Source: Atriophallophorus winterbourni (taxonomy: Eukaryota; Platyhelminthes; Trematoda; Plagiorchiida; Microphallidae). Taken from it: 64,000 bases of DNA. Below are positions 1-11,655 of the stretch, piece by piece (positions within the stretch are counted from its first letter, which is position 1; the number at the start of each line of letters is the position of its first letter). Both the position numbers and the translations under genes were made by a program. The notes beneath the pieces were generated by a model that was not told the DNA's origin, did not search any database, and worked only from the letters and a program-made list of their open reading frames with translations. The DNA is taken from NCBI GenBank assembly GCA_013407085.1, contig JACCGJ010001637.1:62001-126000 (forward strand). Reading direction: 5' to 3'.

Positions 1-1380
1 TAAAAAGCATTGGGTGTTTATCGTCCGGGCCAGGTGCTGAGTGTACATCGAGTCGTTCTAGTAAATACTGCACCATCTCTGGCGAGATATCCAGCATATC
101 GGCGTTGCTCTCATGAATCAGAGGAAAGGGAAACGTATCCTCTGTGTAAACCGAATTATACTGAGCGGCGAGAAGAACTGCTTTACGTTCATCTTCATGT
201 TCAGTCGAAACTCCCATAGATCTCACGCAAGAAGCTTTCGTTCTACGTCTCATGTACGCAAACAAGCGTTTCGGCATCGAGTTGGCTTCGTCCACCAAGC
301 GAGTTTCATAGTTCTGCCTTTTTTCTCTTTTGAGGTAGGTGCACTTGTTGCGGATAACTTCGTAGGTTACATAGTCATCGGTGCATCCACTAGAACAAAA
401 CTTCCGCCATAACCGCTTTCTTACCTTCATGTATTTACGGATAGCGTTATCAAACCACGGCGGTCCCTTAGCGGGGGATCTTCCATTCATCCATGGGGCA
501 TGATTTTCAAGCGATCTTATTTTACCCAAAAAGTCCAACCAACAGATATCAACATTCGTTGATAGAGGGAGTGACCAGTCCATCGAGTTTGCAGACGTGA
601 TTAGACTCGTTGTGTCTAATTTCCAGTAGTTTCTCCGGGCATGCGTACGTATTCTCGGTTGAAGACCCCGATTCCAAACGAACCATAAAGAACAGTGATC
701 GCTGCAACCAATGGGGGTCTCAATAGACAGATTCGCAACATCAGAGAATCTAGGTGTGACCACCAAATCCAATATCAAAGGAACTTGGCCGACGCATATC
801 CTCGTAGGATGGTTTACATTCTGCACCAAATTCAGTTCCAAAATCGTATCTCGGAATTCTTGTTGAAACGGTTCATACCTCGAAACTAAATCCGCCCAGT
901 CTATATCAGAAGCATTCAGGTCTCCAAGAACGATACAGTCACCAGTGATACCATACCGTTCGATTTGATCACATAACACAGAAACGTGAGCGCCAGGTGA
1001 GCGGTAAATGACCCCAAGTGATGCAGTTCCAGTGCTAGACTTCACCTTACACCAGAGGCTTTCGGCATTTCCAGCATCATGTTGAAACCTTTCCAATACT
1101 TCCACAATCATGTGCTCTTCAAAGTAAACGGCAACGCCACCGGCAGATCTCGAAGCTACTCTGTCACTTCTGAAAAGCGTATAGTGTGGTAGCGCGCACT
1201 CCATATCAGATATATCCATTGTTAACCACGATTCCGTAACAGCAATGATATCTGGCTGTCGCCGACATGCAATTTCACTAACCTCTTTAAGTTTATTGCG
1301 TAGACTCCTCGCATTCAAAAGCAATACTCGAAATCTCTTCACAGAATGATTAACTAAGGTTGAATTGACAGCGGCTTTCA
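1..1380 (-). CDS. CR1-like LINE ORF2, endonuclease plus start of reverse transcriptase (partial)
   Basis: Read on the minus strand this is one stop-free frame that begins near 1380 and runs off the window at base 1. The N-terminal part is an APE-type endonuclease: LNARSLRNKL near the start, then TESWL, RSDR, GGVAVYF, GVIYRSPG, GDLNASDIDW and a closing SDHCSL. These are the usual blocks of the exonuclease-endonuclease-phosphatase fold in CR1/Jockey-class LINEs, which nick the target for reverse transcription. A linker follows, and the frame ends at LDVHSAPGPDDKHP, the block just before the reverse transcriptase fingers. The start codon is unclear, because the frame opens with TTG beside the stop of ORF1. 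The lack of stops makes this the best preserved LINE in the window. The rest of the reverse transcriptase lies outside it. Family assignment to CR1-like is by motif and could be another Jockey-superfamily clade. Confidence 0.85.
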
Positions 1381-2300
1381 ACGAAAGTGCGGCCTCCTCC
1401 TCACTACCCGAAAATCCACAATATGGAGATCTACCTCACAGGCTTCCCTGCGTGCTGGCAATTCTTGGGTGGCTGTTTTCATTTTGATTCTATCTTCTGG
1501 AGACAGGTCGCGTAGTATCTTGAATGGCTCACCCTTAAGACGATGAGCGCGTCTTAGTACCATCTGGACTTGCTCATCCGAAGCTAATACAATTTTCAGC
1601 GTCCGCGGTTTATCATCCTCCTTCTTCCGGCCAAGTCGGAATGCAGAAATGATGATGATTCCTTCCTCTCATTGATCAAAACTCTTTGAAAAAGTTGATT
1701 GCAGGAAAGTTCGCTCTTGCTGTAAACGTATTTCAGCCAGGTCCACGGTTTGCTCACGAGCATTCATCATAATAAGACATCGCTTCCGAGAATCCAGATG
1801 TGGCCTCCTTTAGAACGGAGATCTAAAAGCATTATCAAAAGTAGGTATGTCTTTCACTACATTTAGCTGAGCCTCTATTTCACTCAATCGCCGTGACAAG
1901 ATTTCATAGCCCGGATAACTGGGTAGAACCTTCGATGTCACATCTGCATAAGTCTTATTCCTTCCTGACTGTTGAGAAAACGGTGTTGAAGGCGAGCAAA
2001 CGTCCAGTTCCTGCACGTTCAATGGATCCTCGAAACTAATACCATTTTGTAAACGGCTTGTAGTCGAGGAAGCAAATGGCACGCAAGCTTGCTCCACAGA
2101 TAGGAGGTGTCTATCCTTAGCTGAGGTTGGGTTAATGTTTATGTCACCTCCATCGAGTACTTTCGCGGATTTAGTAGATGCAGCTACGACTGTATTCTGA
2201 CTACTTCCGTGCCTAACACTTGATGGTGGAAGGCATATCTTACATACCGTCCGAATAATATCGCATGATATAACCTGAAGCCAGCGCTACGTCTCTGGAT
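1378..2300 (-). pseudogene. CR1-like LINE ORF1 (broken)
   Basis: This is the companion of the ORF2 just downstream on the minus strand; its stop (1378-1380) abuts the ORF2 frame. From the N-terminus: a CxxC pair (TVCKIC, about 2235) that looks like the end of a PHD-type zinc finger, a Ser/Thr-rich linker (2097-1810), a coiled-coil-like stretch (LSRRLSEIEAQLNVV), and a C-terminal block SAFRLGRK, PRTLKIVL, RRAHRLKG, DLSPEDR, ending RRRPHFR at 1378. That order is usual for RNA-binding ORF1 proteins of trematode CR1-like LINEs. The frame is broken by a stop near 1810 and a stop/frameshift near 1670. The 5' end is lost at a short TTCAG microsatellite. ORF1 proteins package the element RNA; this one cannot be made intact. 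Confidence 0.75.
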
Positions 2301-2315
2301 TCATTCCTACGCACT

Positions 2316-2335
2316 TTCAGTTCAGTTCAGTTCAG
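2316..2335. repeat. (TTCAG)4 microsatellite
   Basis: Four tandem TTCAG units lie exactly where the recognisable LINE ORF1 stops, so they may mark the 5' boundary of that copy. Confidence 0.8.
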
Positions 2336-2339
2336 TAGG

Positions 2340-2760
2340 CACAGGACAGTAAGTTGCTGACAAGCCGATCGAGCGTCCAGAATTTCTTTCGGTGTAAAGC
2401 TGAGGAGAGGCACCCACCACTGCCAAAGGGTCAATCCTTTTTCTGATGGTCGTAGGACTAGGAGAATGTAGTTGGGGAGCACCGCGTTATAATCGATGCA
2501 CTGCCAAAAGGTAATATTCTTCTTTCTCCCTTTGCCATCTCTCATGATCGCGATGCCAGGCGATGTACCGGATAGTAGTAGAACAGCAACGCGCAATAAT
2601 CGATGCTGGAAAAAAGAAAAGACAGTTTTTCCTCACCAGCACCGTGAGAGGTAAGCTGATGGAGAATCAAGAATAAGAAGATGCTCTAAAATTGCTACAA
2701 TGAATAGCGAGCAAAATGGATGACAACCTAAGCATGGTAATCATGAGATGTAATCCGAGA
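2340..2760. other. Unassigned segment upstream of the LINE
   Basis: A minus-strand frame of 89 residues (2327-2596) is open here but resembles nothing I know. It is probably LINE 5' leader or unrelated repeat. Nothing else is visible. Confidence 0.4.
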
Positions 2761-2764
2761 ATAA

Positions 2765-2990
2765 CTAACCCCAGTCAAGGTCTAAACCCTGCTTGAAAGT
2801 TGAGACGGAACTACAGGAGATAATTTCTTTAGGGAGCTTGTTTCACCACCATGATTCTAATCACAAAGATGGTCCTTGCCACTTTTGAATAACGCTGCAA
2901 TCTGCGTAAGTCCTGGAAAGCGTACTCTTAAATAGTTGCCTTCTTAGAGGTGTTTCAGAGTCTACATATAATTTGCATGAAGATATACCA
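2765..2990 (-). pseudogene. LINE reverse transcriptase 3'-end scrap
   Basis: On the minus strand, with frameshifts, this reads as the C-terminal tail common to CR1-like ORF2 proteins: a basic run, a degraded WNSLP-like box (NKLPKEIIS) and STFKQGLD. It is 5'-truncated and carries several stops. No target duplication was found. Confidence 0.5.
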
Positions 2991-5340
2991 TGGTGGGAGC
3001 GAAAATCCTCTATCTAATATCGAAAACGTAATAATTCAACAGGTATTGTAACACTAAACGTTCTAGTAGATGTTACTGACGTACGTTCTAAAAACATATG
3101 AGCACGATCGCAAACAGTGGAAATATTTAGCCGAAAATATCGGTATTAAAATGCTATACTGCCATAACTCATAACTGAGCGTAATAATGTTCAATAAATC
3201 CCACCTACATATATATTTTGTCTATGATCGATATTGAATTTATTTGAGGGAACGTAAACTGTTCTAAGCATGTATTCTCCAACTATGCGCAAACATGATT
3301 GGCTGCAATTGAGGTTCATCACTGACGCAGTCTGTCTTTAACGGAGGTAGCTGGTCTGTTATGAAAGGGCGGCGGTTTTTGCATGTAAATTAGATTTCTC
3401 GCGTAATAAAATGTTAGATGCAATCGAATCTTGCTCGGATAATTCCCGCATTCTAATTCCTTGCAAAATTGTACTCATCGCATCTATTCTTCTAAAGCCA
3501 CTAATGTAAGTAACACTACATGTAGTAGAAGCTAAATTCGGGCTATTCGTTCACTTTCCTAATCCTAAGCAACCACCACTACATAAGAGATAAACCCTAA
3601 CGTTTCATAAGCAGATTTTGCTAGGGAATATTTGGCGTAGCAGATTTTATGTACTCTGCAGTTACACATTCCGAATCTCCATCCGTGCTGCATGACTACT
3701 AAATATGCTACGACGAAACGCACAATTTCTAACAAAATATGCTGATGTTTCATACATGGATCGGTGAAATATCTAAGAAACTCAACGTTATTTTATTCAA
3801 ATAGGTGTCATGTATGTACAGTATACTTATATCTTGAATTTTAAATCTTATATAGTTTTAGTGAATATGCACTGATGAAAAATATCGTTATGCATGCTAA
3901 TTCAATGCACTTTGATTTGTTTTTCAATACTCCTGTATGAACGAGTTATTCTGACTTATAAACATGGCAGTTAATTTCTCTTTCAAAGAAATTGAAATAC
4001 AAGATCAGGTAAATAATATCAAAAGCCGCATGGCCTATGATAGCATAGTTCAACTGTTTGCGTTGTTTAAAATGCGACTGTGGGAATAGGATTCCCTTTT
4101 TACAATATGCGGATAAATATCCCAGACACTTTCCAACATTGAACATATTGCTCTTCCATACAACCGTATAACGCACCTTATATAGAGTTTGCTAATTTGA
4201 ATATATTTCGAATTAAGTGTATTCTTTATGTCTCAACGATTTGTAAACACTAAGTTTAACTAGATCGAATCTGAAAATAACTACGTAACGGAACCACAAA
4301 ATCCAATGTAGGAGATCATGATATTTTGTCTGCTTCCAAATTTTAGGTGTTATTGTTGATTCGTTCAATCTATCGAGATAATTCATTCATAATATAATAA
4401 CCATGAAGAACGCAATCAGAATATTGCAATCTAACCGCAACCAAGTAAAGAGAAAATTATCCCTTAATTATAATTTTGACAATTTATCCACGTGATATTT
4501 TCATGCGATATGCTTATTTCACATCCCCACAAAGAAACCAGTTAAAGCTCTCTCTCAATTACACGTTTTTGAGATTGATTCCGAGTTTTAATAATAAATG
4601 TTTTTCGTATAATTGAATCGTATTTTAATCTGCAACACCTTTTCCAGTTCTTCATACTCGCAAATTGACCTCATTATCAGTAAAACGGCGCACAAGGTGT
4701 CGCTTGTGAAAAGTGAATGGTCTGCTTTAAACCTGCAACGCAAACGCTAGAATTGAGGATGTCAATTAGGTTGGTTAGAGTACAATATAATTGAGACAAA
4801 ACGATTGCATCAGCAGCCGTTCAGCAGCAAAATATCCTTGATTATTCTGTTACTTCTGCATCCAATGTTGCGCTTTGTCTTAGAAAAACAATCTCAACAT
4901 TAAGGGTAACTATGATCCAGATAGCAAATCTAAGTGAGTCTGCCTTTTACCAAGAATGAAACAATTCGAACACAACCTAAAACGTAATTAGGAAGTTCTC
5001 AGACTTCACGAACCTAACTCATCCTCTGCGTTTGTTGTTTCTGGCCTAAATGATTGGATTATTAGTTATCCGCTCGCAAGTAGAAATTTTCTTATTTTGA
5101 ATTAGTTCTCAATAGATTAGTCTTACTTATAAAGTAGGAAATCTCTTTGATATTTCTAAAAATTGAGTGGTGAATCGGTTAACTCTTATTTCCAAATTGA
5201 TTGAGCTCTTTATTGTGACTTTGTACACTTTCATTTACTTCCGAAAAATCAACGGGGATTTAGGCGGAATCACTTTTGCTTACTCACTTTACTAATAACA
5301 CTGAATGATTAGTCACAAGCGAAAAATCATGGGTGGACAA
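2991..5340. other. Non-coding AT-rich DNA
   Basis: Only short random open frames are present on either strand (for example 3565-3753 and 3946-4176). They lack recognisable motifs and have compositions typical of out-of-frame AT-rich DNA. No repeat structure was seen. Confidence 0.5.
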
Positions 5341-5343
5341 TTC

Positions 5344-6230
5344 ATTATTTCCGCTTTGATATCTCCAAAACATTTGATCAAGTTAGACACAGTCTGTTAC
5401 TGCAGGCGCTGGAAAATTTCGGTAGCACAGGAGAGCTTTTGAGCTTTTGGCTTACTGACTACATATCAAACCGCACTATCCAGGTACGTGTCGACAGTGC
5501 AGTATCAAAATTAATAACAGCAAATAGCATAGTTCCTTAAATTTCAGCCCTCTGTCAGATACTCATTCGGGAAAACAAATTATGGAAATTATGGAAAATG
5601 TTACGTCTGATATATTATTATTTGAAAACCACACAATGGCATATCGTTTTAATTGTAGCCCATAAGACGGTTTGCAATGAGAAAAACATACTTGATGTGC
5701 TTAATCTCCTCATTGATAAATAAACTGCGTTTTAACACCAGTAATGATAGGCTCATGACCGTGGGAAAGCAAGTAAATTTCATTTACAAGATGGGTTTAG
5801 CGTCTTTAAAAATTGCAGTTAAAAATTGGCAATATGTATCGATATGATGCAGCTTCAAAAATGGCGGCCATTCAAAAAAGCAACACGTATCTATAATCTA
5901 CTCCAACTGGTATTGGAGCAAGTTAAGCCCAATTTATTCACAAAGATCTTGAATACATTTTTCAGAACAGTCATAGGATACGGTGTGCAGGCATGGACTC
6001 AAGTGCTCGTGAAAGATGTACACGTTACAACGAATCTGTCACTCCACAACAACACTTGTTCGTAGCATCCTAAACCATCCTTGAGCAGAAAGTATACGTA
6101 ATATAAATTTGCTCTACTTTCCATATCAATGGATCAGGGAAGACCTTATCCTACTTTATGAATTAATTAATTTCGCTGATAATTTGTTTAAAAGGATTAG
6201 GCTTGTTCCTTCTTCAATTTCACGAATATT
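5344..6230 (+). pseudogene. CR1-like LINE reverse transcriptase remnant
   Basis: The plus strand begins in the palm with FDISKTFDQV (the DxSKAFD block, catalytic Asp retained). It continues through a finger-palm segment with LLSFWLTDYISNRTIQVRVD. After a gap with stops come the thumb-type blocks GYGVQAWTQVLVKD and REDLILLYELINFADNLF. The order is right for a Jockey/CR1 reverse transcriptase, but many stops and frameshifts separate the blocks, and GVPQGS and YxDD boxes cannot be read. It is a dead copy about 0.9 kb long. Confidence 0.7.
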
Positions 6231-6590
6231 TCTCATGCCAAACAGTCCTTCAAAATGAACACAGGGTTCGCTATATGCGGGACTATCGAATTCATAAATA
6301 AACGCTGGTGGTGCCCAATTTCTTCCATAAAAGTAAAAGGAATTTATAATCTGCGACTGTTTGTTTTATTTCACAGTTTACATTTTACAAAAGCTCGATC
6401 AACCAGCTTGCTTTTATATTTTAATATTTACCATGCAATATTTTTTGTTGAGCTGGATGCATTATATACCATTGAAAGTCTCGAATTACTTTAAATTACC
6501 TTAAAAACGTGTGTGGAGACTAGATTAATTAGCTAAAATTTACGACAGCTTGGAATTCAACATCAAAATCAGTGGGCAATTTTTATTGAA

Positions 6591-6887
6591 GTGAAATTCC
6601 GCTTCCCTAAAGAAACAAGAAACAAGAATCAAGATATTTTGGTAAAAATAGCAGACGCTTTACATGTACCATTGGATGACAGTTATAAAATATACAGAGG
6701 ATCTAATGAAAATGTAATAGTGGTGATGATTTGTGTGGGTTCTTATGGGGTAACATTCATGGCCAATAAAAGAGTGCTCTTTGATATAAGCATCCATTTT
6801 CATTTGAAATCACGGATGGTAGGCGCGTTCACAAAATCCCGTGGTAGCGAATTCCACAGAAAGAAAATACGCACCGAGAATAAATGA
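6591..6887 (+). CDS. Unassigned 98-residue reading frame
   Basis: The frame opens KFRFPKETRNKNQDIL and ends at TGA with a Lys/Arg-rich C-terminus (KSRGSEFHRKKIRTENK). It looks more protein-like than its neighbours: a mixed alpha/beta pattern, no run of Cys/Phe/Leu typical of out-of-frame reading, and balanced charge. It may be the C-terminal part of a LINE ORF1-type RNA-binding protein or a host exon. The first codon given is not an ATG, so the true start may lie in an upstream exon. No poly(A) signal follows closely. Function unknown. Confidence 0.35.
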   Translation: MKFRFPKETRNKNQDILVKIADALHVPLDDSYKIYRGSNENVIVVMICVGSYGVTFMANKRVLFDISIHFHLKSRMVGAFTKSRGSEFHRKKIRTENK

Positions 6888-7302
6888 CGTCTATAATCGA
6901 GTCTTTATTGCGGTATAACAAGACAACGTGAAAGGCTGTGTGTAATCTTAAGAGAGCTTGCTTCTATCACATTGCGGAGAGGGTGATTTTCCATTCAAAT
7001 TATTTTATATGTTGAGATCATTTCGCTCCTCACTCTCCTCTGTGTAATATTGGGCAATCTTTGCATGGCCATTCTCTCTTGTTATGGGATATGCTGAATC
7101 GAATAAACTAGCTTCGTTACTCGGTGGTAATTTTCATCTAGAAATTCAAAGTCTTTACGCAGCCACGGTGCTCAAACTATAATCATGTATTCTATCGTTA
7201 GATGGATGAAAGTATTTATAATGGGGGTAGCGTCTTGAGAGAGCTGCCCAAATATTTTCCTTAGCTCGCTGGACGCATAAATTTGTGCTTTTATTACTTT
7301 GG

Positions 7303-7327
7303 ATATATATATATATATATATATATA
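7303..7327. repeat. (AT)n microsatellite
   Basis: About twelve AT dinucleotides in an uninterrupted run, just upstream of the RTE copy. Confidence 0.95.
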
Positions 7328-7589
7328 ATAACACGGAAAGTAGCAAATACCGGTAAAATCTATGGCACGATTGGCGCAGAGCGCAGCGCCTGGGGCTGCT
7401 TCCGACGGTGGGCGAGACTTTTTGGTCTCATTGGACGGCTACCGCCCGATTCAAGCTAGGCAGCCCCCAATCGATAAGGTGCCGTCTGCTATCCTTACTG
7501 GGTACATGTGAATTAGGAATCAATTGAAAAGCAGACTGTATTTTTCCGCACCAAGGAAACGAATTACTAAACGACAAATTTCAGTTCTT

Positions 7590-8230
7590 AAACTGGAAAC
7601 CTGGAACGTCTGGTCCATGCTTCTTTATTTAATGACGAAGTCTGGAATATCAGAGGCGTATGAAATTCAGCTGTGATTAACAATGAGATGAATAGGTTCA
7701 ATGTCCAGGTGGCTGCCATTCGAAAGATGTGATTACAAGACACTTGTATGCTAACAGAAAAACATTACACAATCATGTGAAAAGGAAGGGGTTTTGATGA
7801 GCCTCGACTGCATTGAGTTGGGTTTGCCGTGCCGAACGAACTACTGAAGTAGCAGAACTGAGCAGCAGTTGGTGTGAACAAATTTGTAATTTAAAGCTGA
7901 AGTGCATTACTGTACCATTACGTTGGTCAACGTTCATGCACCGACGCGCTCTGCGTCGCCCGTTGGGAAATATGTTTTTTATCAAAAACTGTGTAGGGGT
8001 ATTGGGTAAATTCAATACTAGATTTGGTGCAGATTACGAGTCGTGGCAAAACTCGCTCTAAGCATTCGCATCAGCTTGATCTCATGTTTGTTTGGCGCAT
8101 TAATATAGAAAGAGTACTCCTTACCAGATCATATCAAAACGCGGAATGCGACACTGATTATTCACTGGTTTGTATAAAAACGGAAGCTTTCTCAGTCGAG
8201 ATTTCAATGCACCAAATTATCTGCTAAGCC
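7590..8230 (+). pseudogene. RTE endonuclease domain remnant
   Basis: The opening block LETWNVRSM is the hallmark start of the RTE APE-like endonuclease. Across three frames one then reads VAAIRKM, QDTCMLTEKHYTI, SWVCRAERTTEVAE, a VNVHAPT block (about 7930) and RSKHSHQLDLMF. Stops near 7730 and 7790 and frame changes near 7960 and 8025 inactivate it. In a live element this domain nicks the genomic target. Confidence 0.75.
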
Positions 8231-8473
8231 TGAGATAGGCGTCACTCACATGTGCAAACCTAATGTAGCTACGCGATTTGCGAAAGCCTTCACAGCCGCG
8301 TTCTACAAGACAACCTTACTGGAATCGGCTTCAGAAAACTTGGAATTGCCAAAAAGCTGCACATGCCGAGTCACACTTTCCACTTTTGTTCCGAAAAACG
8401 CTCGAACGAGCAACTGGTTCGAAGCAAAATCTTCTGAGTTGACTGCTGTGTTGGGAGAAAACGATAATTTTTC

Positions 8474-9780
8474 TTGAATTTCAAAAGTATGTCAAGTGAT
8501 GAAAACTTACGACAATTAAGAGCAGCTAAAAATAAAGTCCAACGGACTGCAAGACGATTTGCAAATGACTATTGGACACAAATTAGCCGTAGTATCCAAA
8601 AAGCTGCGAATACTGAAAATTTTCATGGTATGTATGCTAGGATCAAGAAAGACATTAGTCCAAACAAACTTAAAATCCCTCGTATTAGGTCTGTATTTGG
8701 TGATCTGATTGTGGACAAAACTCTGCAGATGGAAAGATGAACAGAGAACATCTCTTTCTACACTAAGGACAGTATGGTTTTACAACATGTATTTAAAAAT
8801 TTCGAGCGGTTGCCGACAATTGAATATCTAGATACTTCCCATAGTCTTGATGAGCTTAATAGGGAGATCGACTTTTTAGCGAATGGGAAGGCCCTAGGTG
8901 ACGACGGAATTCCACCTAAGCCGAACAAATGCTGTAGAGCAGCATTATTACAACCGCTTCACCATTCGCTTCTTCAGTGCTGGCAAAAGGATATGCGAGA
9001 CACAAAGATAATCATGCTATTTAGAAAATAAGGTTGATAGAGGCGACTGCAACGAATACAGAGGAATATCCCTTATGAATGTTATAGGAAATTTGGATGC
9101 TAAAGTCCCACAGATCCGGATGCAAGTTTTAGCTGATAGAATTTACTCCAAAGGCATTAACGAAGGCATTGGAAAACGTCAGCAGGGAGGGTATTTTCAA
9201 AATGCTTGATCAGATAAGCTGCCCCCTGAAGCTGCTCAATCACGTTATTTGGTTCAACTCAAGCATGAAGTGCTCAGTCCCTTTTAACGGTTTCCGTTTA
9301 GGAGCATTTTAAGATTTTCCGAGGCGTCAAGCAAGCGCGTTTTCGCTTTTAAGCTGTTCGACATTTTCTTTGCTCTGCTTCTAAAGCAGACAGGAGGCAG
9401 TTGCCTACGCACGTGTAGTGATGGTAAGCTTTTCAACGTTAACGTTTGAGAGCGCAAATCAAGGCACGAAATGTGCTATTTGGTGACCAGATATTTGACG
9501 ACGATTCGATCTTTATTGCTCACTACCAAGAGCACCTACAGTTGCTAACGGACTGTTGATCGTCGGCATGCAAATTCGTTGGGCAAAAATCAGCACGAGC
9601 AAGACCAAAGTCCTTGGTCAAGGGAATGTATCGCCGCCAATCATTACTGTTGTAAAATGTCAGCGTGAACCAGTACATCGTTTCACATATCTTGGTTCAA
9701 CCATTGCGGATGACCTCTCGCTAGACACAGAGATTGATAAGCGGATTTGCAGAGCAGTTGTCATTTTGTCCTGATTGAAC
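8474..9780 (+). pseudogene. RTE linker and reverse transcriptase remnant
   Basis: The linker reads RRFANDYWTQISRSIQKAA and GMYARIKKDISPNK, then the RT entry blocks SLDELNREIDFLANGKA, DDGIPP and DMRDTKIIMLF (to 9031), with EYRGIS readable in the next frame. The palm region 9190-9560 is badly shifted; a degraded catalytic box is left at about 9500 (FDDD where YADD is expected). The thumb is clearer: KTKVLGQGNV, HRFTYLGSTIADDLSLDTEI, DKRICRA (9556-9774). The order and wording are typical of the flatworm RTE clade. Confidence 0.8.
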
Positions 9781-9849
9781 TCTCGCGTTTGGGTTAACCG
9801 CTAGCTGACTGTAAAGACAAAGATGATGGTATACAGCGCGTGCGTACTA

Positions 9850-10330
9850 AATGCTTAACCTGGACCATCCACAAAGACGCGAACTGAAGCTGTATGCTTT
9901 CCATTTAAGAAACATCCGTCGTATCTTGAACATATGGTGGATGGACAGCTTGACTAATGCTAAAGTGCTTTCAAAGCTGGTCTGCAGAGCCTATTCAACT
10001 AATTACGACAGCGCCACCTGCGCTGGCTTGGTCATGTCTACAGAATGGAAAATCGTTGTATTCAGAAAGAGCTACTCCATGGGGAGTTGCAATTAGGAAG
10101 TCGAGCATTCGAGAGGCCACACGTACAAAGACGTTTGCAAAAGTGATATGAAAACACTGGACATTAAATTGGTGAGTCGGGAAGAACTTTCTCTTAACCG
10201 CTCACATTTGAGACATTATGTAAAGCGTCGTCTACAATCTGGTGAGGGACAGATACAGCTCTTAGTTGCTTTACGTAGATCACGCCGCCAGTGTTCAACT
10301 GACGCTATACAACCGAGTTCTGACTATTGT
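9850..10330 (+). pseudogene. RTE C-terminal domain remnant
   Basis: Blocks FHLRNIRRILNIWWMDSLTN, then in another frame LRWLGHVYRMENRCIQKELL, ending in a basic region that matches the better preserved minus-strand piece at 63795-64000. Frameshifts near 9990 and 10095. The LxWLGHVxRM box is the diagnostic C-terminal motif of RTE LINEs. Confidence 0.7.
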
Positions 10331-10475
10331 TACAAGCGCTGCGAGAGAGATTGTTCCTCCCCAATCGGACTATTCAGCCATTCAAAAAGCTGTAGAACAT
10401 GAATGTTCATGCGAAAGTGATGTACATCAATGTTTGACATCGACCGAAGGAGGCCAACAACAACAACGTTTGGAT

Positions 10476-10885
10476 TTATTTCCTCACTCATTTGTCTGAG
10501 CTGGACAGATCATATATCTTTGAACTCGTCTCAATTTGCTCCTTCGGATAATACATGTTTCAAATTCAAGCAAGATAAATCATCGAAAATTCAATTTTTC
10601 AAGTATTACCCAACATTTACCTACGCGTGTAATATCCCTGGCCATCGAGTATATCGACCCTGTTCGAATACTGCTGAGAAGTTCACATCATTTCGAATCG
10701 ACTGACAGTATTTTCAACTCTGTTAGATCGAAACTCCTTGAACAGCATCACGTTATTCAAACTCCTTCGCTTTTTACCGCTCTGTTCGCGTCACTCCAAT
10801 TCAACGCATTCACTCCACCGGTAGCTATTGATCGATAAACAACTGTATCGCCAAGTGTATTGCCTCATCACTCACTGGATAGTGT
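10476..10885. other. Probable LINE 5' leader
   Basis: No convincing coding frame. The segment directly precedes a LINE ORF1 start at 10888 and could be its 5' untranslated region; overlapping short frames (10430-10838) look incidental. Confidence 0.4.
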
Positions 10886-10887
10886 AA

Positions 10888-11215
10888 ATGACACGAAGGA
10901 TGACCTCAATGCCCCAGGCAAAGAAGACAGCACTTGATGTGTGTCAAATATGCGACAAAGAATATGTTCTAGATCTTACGTAGTAAAATGTGTTGGCTGC
11001 TTGCGTAAAATACATCCCAGCTGTGATAAAACCTTAACACAGGAAGTAGTATCATTTATTTGCAACGTTGATTTTCCCGGCGTTTGCTACGCATGTAGTG
11101 CATATCGAAGTAAAAAGACTAGCGAACACTCAAAAATCCTTCCAATTAAACAAAGCTGGATTCGCCATTTGAGATTTTGGAAATTGTTATCAAAAGTTAA
11201 GGAAAGATAAAAACC
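10888..11215 (+). pseudogene. LINE ORF1 N-terminus with PHD-type zinc finger
   Basis: The ATG at 10888 starts a basic peptide leading to VCQICDKEY, where the frame hits stops (about 10977). A neighbouring frame continues KCVGCLRKIHPSCDKT and VCYACSAYRSKK. Together the cysteines and histidine form C-x2-C, C-x2-C, H-x2-C, C-x2-C, the PHD-type finger found at the start of CR1-like ORF1 proteins. The protein stops at about 11207 after KLLSKVKER. One frameshift plus truncation make it a remnant. The matching ORF2 is not adjacent; an RT fragment in the same orientation resumes at 12913 beyond the EF-hand gene. Confidence 0.6.
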
Positions 11216-11219
11216 ACTT
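11194..11219 (+). repeat. 25/26-bp direct repeat, left copy
   Basis: This 26-bp stretch, containing GGAAAGATAAAAACCACTT, recurs at 12843-12867 with a single one-base gap. The pair brackets 1.6 kb that holds the EF-hand gene. Confidence 0.75.
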
Positions 11220-11566
11220 TTCATGAAATCCATGTTAATAAGAATGAAGTTGAGGATCGAGATGTTGAAATATGATGAACGTTCATCAAACAATATTTGA
11301 GTTGTAAATGTAAATACTCCAATCCGTGTCCATATTATCCTCATGAAACAAAGTGACTGTGCAATTATTGCACAAACCTTGTTTCGTTAAAACGGTTGAT
11401 TTTCAAAACATAACGCCGCTATCTTGAACAAGCATATAGTTTATTTGTGAGAAGCAAATATTAAGTTCAAATACACCATTGAAGCACACTAACGAAACCG
11501 ATCCAAAACGTTTTAGAATACAGCGCTCGGAAATAAGAAATCAAAAACCAACAAAGTAATGAAAAC

Positions 11567-11572
11567 TTTATT
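11567..11572 (-). terminator. Poly(A) signal of the EF-hand gene
   Basis: AATAAA on the minus strand, about 85 bases beyond the stop codon of the EF-hand frame; spacing is right for 3'-end cleavage. Confidence 0.65.
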
Positions 11573-11655
11573 TTAAATTTTACAAACAAATTATTGATGG
11601 AACAGAAAAGTAATTTGAAAAGAACTTGATAATATCGAGTCTGGCCATTTGCAGC

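Larger units (their letters stand above)
7365..10475 (+). mobile_element. RTE-type LINE, near full length but degenerate
   Basis: A plus-strand copy of about 3.1 kb. It starts with a GC-richer leader (7365-7560), unlike the surrounding AT-rich DNA, followed by endonuclease, linker, reverse transcriptase and C-terminal domain in the expected RTE order. It ends in a tail whose last bases are AAC repeats (about 10460-10475), as usual for RTE elements. Reading frames change many times and stops are frequent, so it is dead. The same 3' end is seen at 28851-28940, and related C-terminal coding at 29810-30250 (minus) and 63795-64000 (minus). Confidence 0.85.

Noticed and set aside
7813..8061. Separate small host gene of 82 residues
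   Set aside because: It is a frame of the RTE endonuclease domain, shown by flanking endonuclease and RT blocks in order.
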